From Crenobacter oryzisoli (lineage in GTDB: Bacteria; Pseudomonadota; Gammaproteobacteria; Burkholderiales; Chromobacteriaceae): a DNA stretch of 39,669 nucleotides. The stretch lies in contig NZ_JAUEDK010000038.1 in NCBI RefSeq assembly GCF_030385785.1, positions 1 through 39,669 of the forward strand. The letters run 5' to 3'. This document shows, in pieces, positions 37,667 through 39,669 of the stretch; within the stretch, counting starts at the first letter, position 1, and every line of letters starts with the position of its first letter. The translations under genes were made by a program, and so were the position numbers. A model generated the notes under the pieces. It was given only the letters and a program-made list of their open reading frames with translations, did not search any database and was not told the origin of the DNA.

Positions 37667-37687
37667 ACCCGCCGCAGGCGGGTTTTT
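37667..37687 (+). terminator. Intrinsic terminator after sspB
   Basis: ACCCGCC (37667-37673) and GGCGGGT (37677-37683) enclose GCA and are followed by five T. Confidence 0.85.
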
Positions 37688-37758
37688 CATACCGGGCAAC
37701 CGTTATCGACGTTCCGAGGCGATAAGCCGCTCGGACCGCAATCTTGATGGAGAGTGTT

Positions 37759-39033
37759 ATGAAGGAACCCCAATTGATCCAGTCCCTGCAGGCACGCGGG
37801 CTGGTCGCGCAGACCACCGATGCCGAGGCGCTCGATGCGCTGTTGGCCGAAAAGTCGGTGACGCTGTATTGCGGTTTCGATCCGACTGCCGACAGCCTGC
37901 ATATTGGCAGCCTAGTGCCGCTTCTGACGCTCAAGCGCTTCCAATTGGCCGGCCACCGTCCGATCGCACTGGTCGGTGGGGCTACCGGCATGATCGGCGA
38001 TCCGAGCTTCAAGGCCACCGAGCGTAAGCTCAATACGCTCGATGTAATCGCTGGCTGGGTCGACAAGATCCGTGCGCAGGTCGAGCCGTTCCTGTCGTTC
38101 GAGGGCGAGAACGCCGCCATCGTCGACAACAACTACAACTGGCTTGGCCAGATCAATGTGCTCGACTTCTTGCGCGATGTTGGCAAGCATTTCTCGGTCA
38201 ACGCGATGATCAGCAAGGAGTCGGTGAAGCAGCGCATCAACCGAGACGACGTGGGTATCTCGTTCACCGAGTTCTCTTACAGCCTGCTGCAGGGCTACGA
38301 CTTTGCTGAACTCAACAAGCGCTACGGCTGCCAGCTGCAGATCGGCGGCTCGGACCAGTGGGGTAATATCACCGCCGGTATCGATCTGACTCGCCGCCTG
38401 AACCACCAGCAGGTGTTTGGCTTGACCCTGCCGCTGGTCACCAAGTCGGACGGCACCAAATTCGGCAAGACCGAGAGCGGCACCATCTGGTTGGACGCGA
38501 AAAAGACGTCTCCGTACAAGTTCTATCAGTTCTGGCTCGGCACCGCCGATGCCGACGTCTACCGCTTCCTGAAATACTTCACCTTCCTGGAGGTCGAGGA
38601 GATCGACGCAATCGAAGCGGCTGATCAGGCAAGCGGTACCAAGCCGGAGGCGCAGCGCATCCTGGCCGAGAAGGCGACCGAGCTGGTACACGGCCGCGAT
38701 GCGGTGGTGGCGGCGCAGCGCATCAGCCATAGCCTGTTCGCGGAAGACCAGAGCTCGCTGACCGAAGGCGACTTCGAGCAGCTGGCGCTCGACGGCTTGC
38801 CGACTGTGACGCTGTCGCGCGAGCAGGGCAGCCTGATCGACGCGCTGGTGGCCGGTGAGCTGGCAACGTCGAAGAGCCAGGCGCGTGGCTTTATCGAGAG
38901 CGGTGCGGCGGTGGTGAACGGCGCCAAGGTCACCGAGCTGAGCTACGCGATGGGCGACACCGATCGCCGCTTCGGCCGCTATACGCTGCTGCGTCGCGGC
39001 AAGAAGAACCACTGCCTGGTGATCTGGCAGTAA
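37759..39033 (+). CDS. tyrS: Tyrosyl-tRNA synthetase
   Basis: TyrS charges tRNA-Tyr. The protein is 424 aa, the same length as E. coli TyrS. The class I signatures are HIGS (48-51, in [14 protein letters not shown]) and KFGKT (234-238, the KMSKS equivalent); the tyrosine-binding GGSDQWGNI is present, and the C-terminal S4 RNA-binding domain runs from about residue 358 ([30 protein letters not shown]). GGAGAG before the ATG at 37759 decides the start over an in-frame ATG at 37744. It is the last gene before the IS; its terminator appears to be at or inside the IS junction. Confidence 0.97.
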   Translation: MKEPQLIQSLQARGLVAQTTDAEALDALLAEKSVTLYCGFDPTADSLHIGSLVPLLTLKRFQLAGHRPIALVGGATGMIGDPSFKATERKLNTLDVIAGWVDKIRAQVEPFLSFEGENAAIVDNNYNWLGQINVLDFLRDVGKHFSVNAMISKESVKQRINRDDVGISFTEFSYSLLQGYDFAELNKRYGCQLQIGGSDQWGNITAGIDLTRRLNHQQVFGLTLPLVTKSDGTKFGKTESGTIWLDAKKTSPYKFYQFWLGTADADVYRFLKYFTFLEVEEIDAIEAADQASGTKPEAQRILAEKATELVHGRDAVVAAQRISHSLFAEDQSSLTEGDFEQLALDGLPTVTLSREQGSLIDALVAGELATSKSQARGFIESGAAVVNGAKVTELSYAMGDTDRRFGRYTLLRRGKKNHCLVIWQ

Positions 39034-39042
39034 TCGCGACGA

Positions 39043-39066
39043 TTCGGCCAACCTCGAAGGTTGGCC
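39043..39066. repeat. Hairpin with the 11-bp intergenic motif after tyrS
   Basis: TTCGGCCAACC (39043-39053) contains the arm GGCCAACC that pairs with GGTTGGCC (39059-39066). It is nine bases after the tyrS stop. There is no T-run; a second hairpin-like GCGCC-GTGAT-GGC(G) lies at 39079-39092 against the IS end. Confidence 0.65.
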
Positions 39067-39091
39067 ACATGCAAAATCGCGCCGTGATGGC

Positions 39092-39669
39092 GTAATGCCG
39101 TTCACTTAGCAGATCGAACCTGTTTGATTGGGTAACGGGACGGCAGCTTTTTCACCACGCGGGGGCATTCACGCCCCCGCCGTTGTTTCGGTAGCAACAA
39201 CTCCCCGAGGCGTTCCCGCAGACGCAGCAAGCGCGCCGGCAAGGTGCCGGGGCTGCTGATCGCCAGCCAGCTCCACTCATAGCGCAAATAATGCAGCGCT
39301 GTCGTAAAGCTAAGATCGGTCGGCGCAACCCCCACTTCCCGCGCGATCTCAGCCATCTCCAGTCGGACCAGGTTGTAGGCCAAGAGCGTCCCCCAAACTT
39401 CCTGTCGGACGGTCTCTGGAGTGCCACTGCGTAACGTCAATTCGTCCCCCAACATGTCCTGCTTCAGCTCGCGGTAGCTGGTCTCGATCTGCCAGCGTTC
39501 CTGGTATTGCGCCGCGATCTCCTTGGCCGGCCACGCCTTGGCATCCAGCAAGGAGGTCAACAAGATGCGCCGGCGCCCATGCCGAGACACCGTTTCGATG
39601 GCCCGCGCTTCCCAGTGGGATGGCAGGGCCGGAGTGTGTTCCCTTGCTTGCGGCGACACCTTCATTCGG
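39092..39669 (-). mobile_element. IS4-family insertion sequence, 3' part (right window edge, inverted)
   Basis: Exact inverted copy of bases 1-578 apart from position 39111. Its inner end is at 39092 and its 5' end is off the window. Both copies therefore point outward with their 5' part missing at the same base, which fits a contig ending in a multicopy repeat. No target duplication can be checked because the other flank is absent. Confidence 0.9.
39102..39668 (-). CDS. IS4-family transposase, C-terminal part (truncated by window edge)
   Basis: Same protein as at 2-568, with the IS4 signature Y-x2-R-x3-E-x6-K intact; the only base change is silent (Ser codon TCT instead of TCC). The frame is open to the window edge, so the N-terminal part with two catalytic Asp residues is not visible. 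It converges on tyrS. Confidence 0.9.
   Translation of the reverse strand, partial: RMKVSPQAREHTPALPSHWEARAIETVSRHGRRRILLTSLLDAKAWPAKEIAAQYQERWQIETSYRELKQDMLGDELTLRSGTPETVRQEVWGTLLAYNLVRLEMAEIAREVGVAPTDLSFTTALHYLRYEWSWLAISSPGTLPARLLRLRERLGELLLPKQRRGRECPRVVKKLPSRYPIKQVRSAK

Overview
The window is about 39.7 kb of GC-rich DNA carrying almost only conserved chromosomal genes. The gene order (TPR lipoprotein-lolB-ispE-tRNA-Gln-prs-rplY-pth-ychF, mutM-plsC, petABC-sspAB) together with the protein sequences points to a betaproteobacterium, most likely order Neisseriales (Chromobacterium / Pseudogulbenkiania / Vogesella-like). That placement is inference from gene order and family resemblance, not from a marker-gene search.

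Layout, left to right. (1) 1-578: the 3' part of an IS4-family element. (2) 648-5224: rep helicase (-), apaH (+), then plsC and mutM on the minus strand; apaH and plsC overlap tail to tail by 65 bp. (3) 5333-12321: a plus-strand block with a TPR lipoprotein, lolB, ispE, tRNA-Gln(UUG), prs, rplY/ctc, pth and ychF, combining envelope lipoprotein sorting, isoprenoid and nucleotide precursors, and translation. A strong sigma-70-like promoter for the tRNA/prs unit lies inside the ispE reading frame. (4) 12589-17833: a secreted alpha/beta hydrolase, a cystine-type ABC binding protein and permease without an ATPase, a Cys/Met-metabolism PLP enzyme, and an NlpD-like LysM/degenerate-M23 lipoprotein. 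(5) 18020-22877 (-): a small membrane protein, an LdcA-like lysine decarboxylase and a phospholipase-D-type cardiolipin synthase. (6) 23154-30400: gltB-gltD (GOGAT) and an orphan WecA/MraY-type sugar-phosphate transferase. (7) 30548-36355: groES-groEL under a CIRCE operator and a sigma-32/sigma-70-like promoter, a Nif3-family protein, and petABC (cytochrome bc1). (8) 36579-39033: sspA-sspB and tyrS. (9) 39092-39669: the same IS4 fragment, inverted.

The two IS fragments have the same length (578 bp), are cut at the same internal base and differ at one position, so the window probably is a whole contig ending inside a multicopy IS. I do not see a dedicated defence, secondary-metabolite or phage system. 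The most interesting signals are regulatory or structural: the promoter and codon-usage break inside ispE, a hairpin terminator between tRNA-Gln and prs, IS ends abutting terminator-like hairpins, a recurring 11-bp intergenic motif, a G-quadruplex-type G tract, an 18-bp palindrome with a start-stop codon before the cystine-type binding protein, and an attenuator-like hairpin in the mutM leader.
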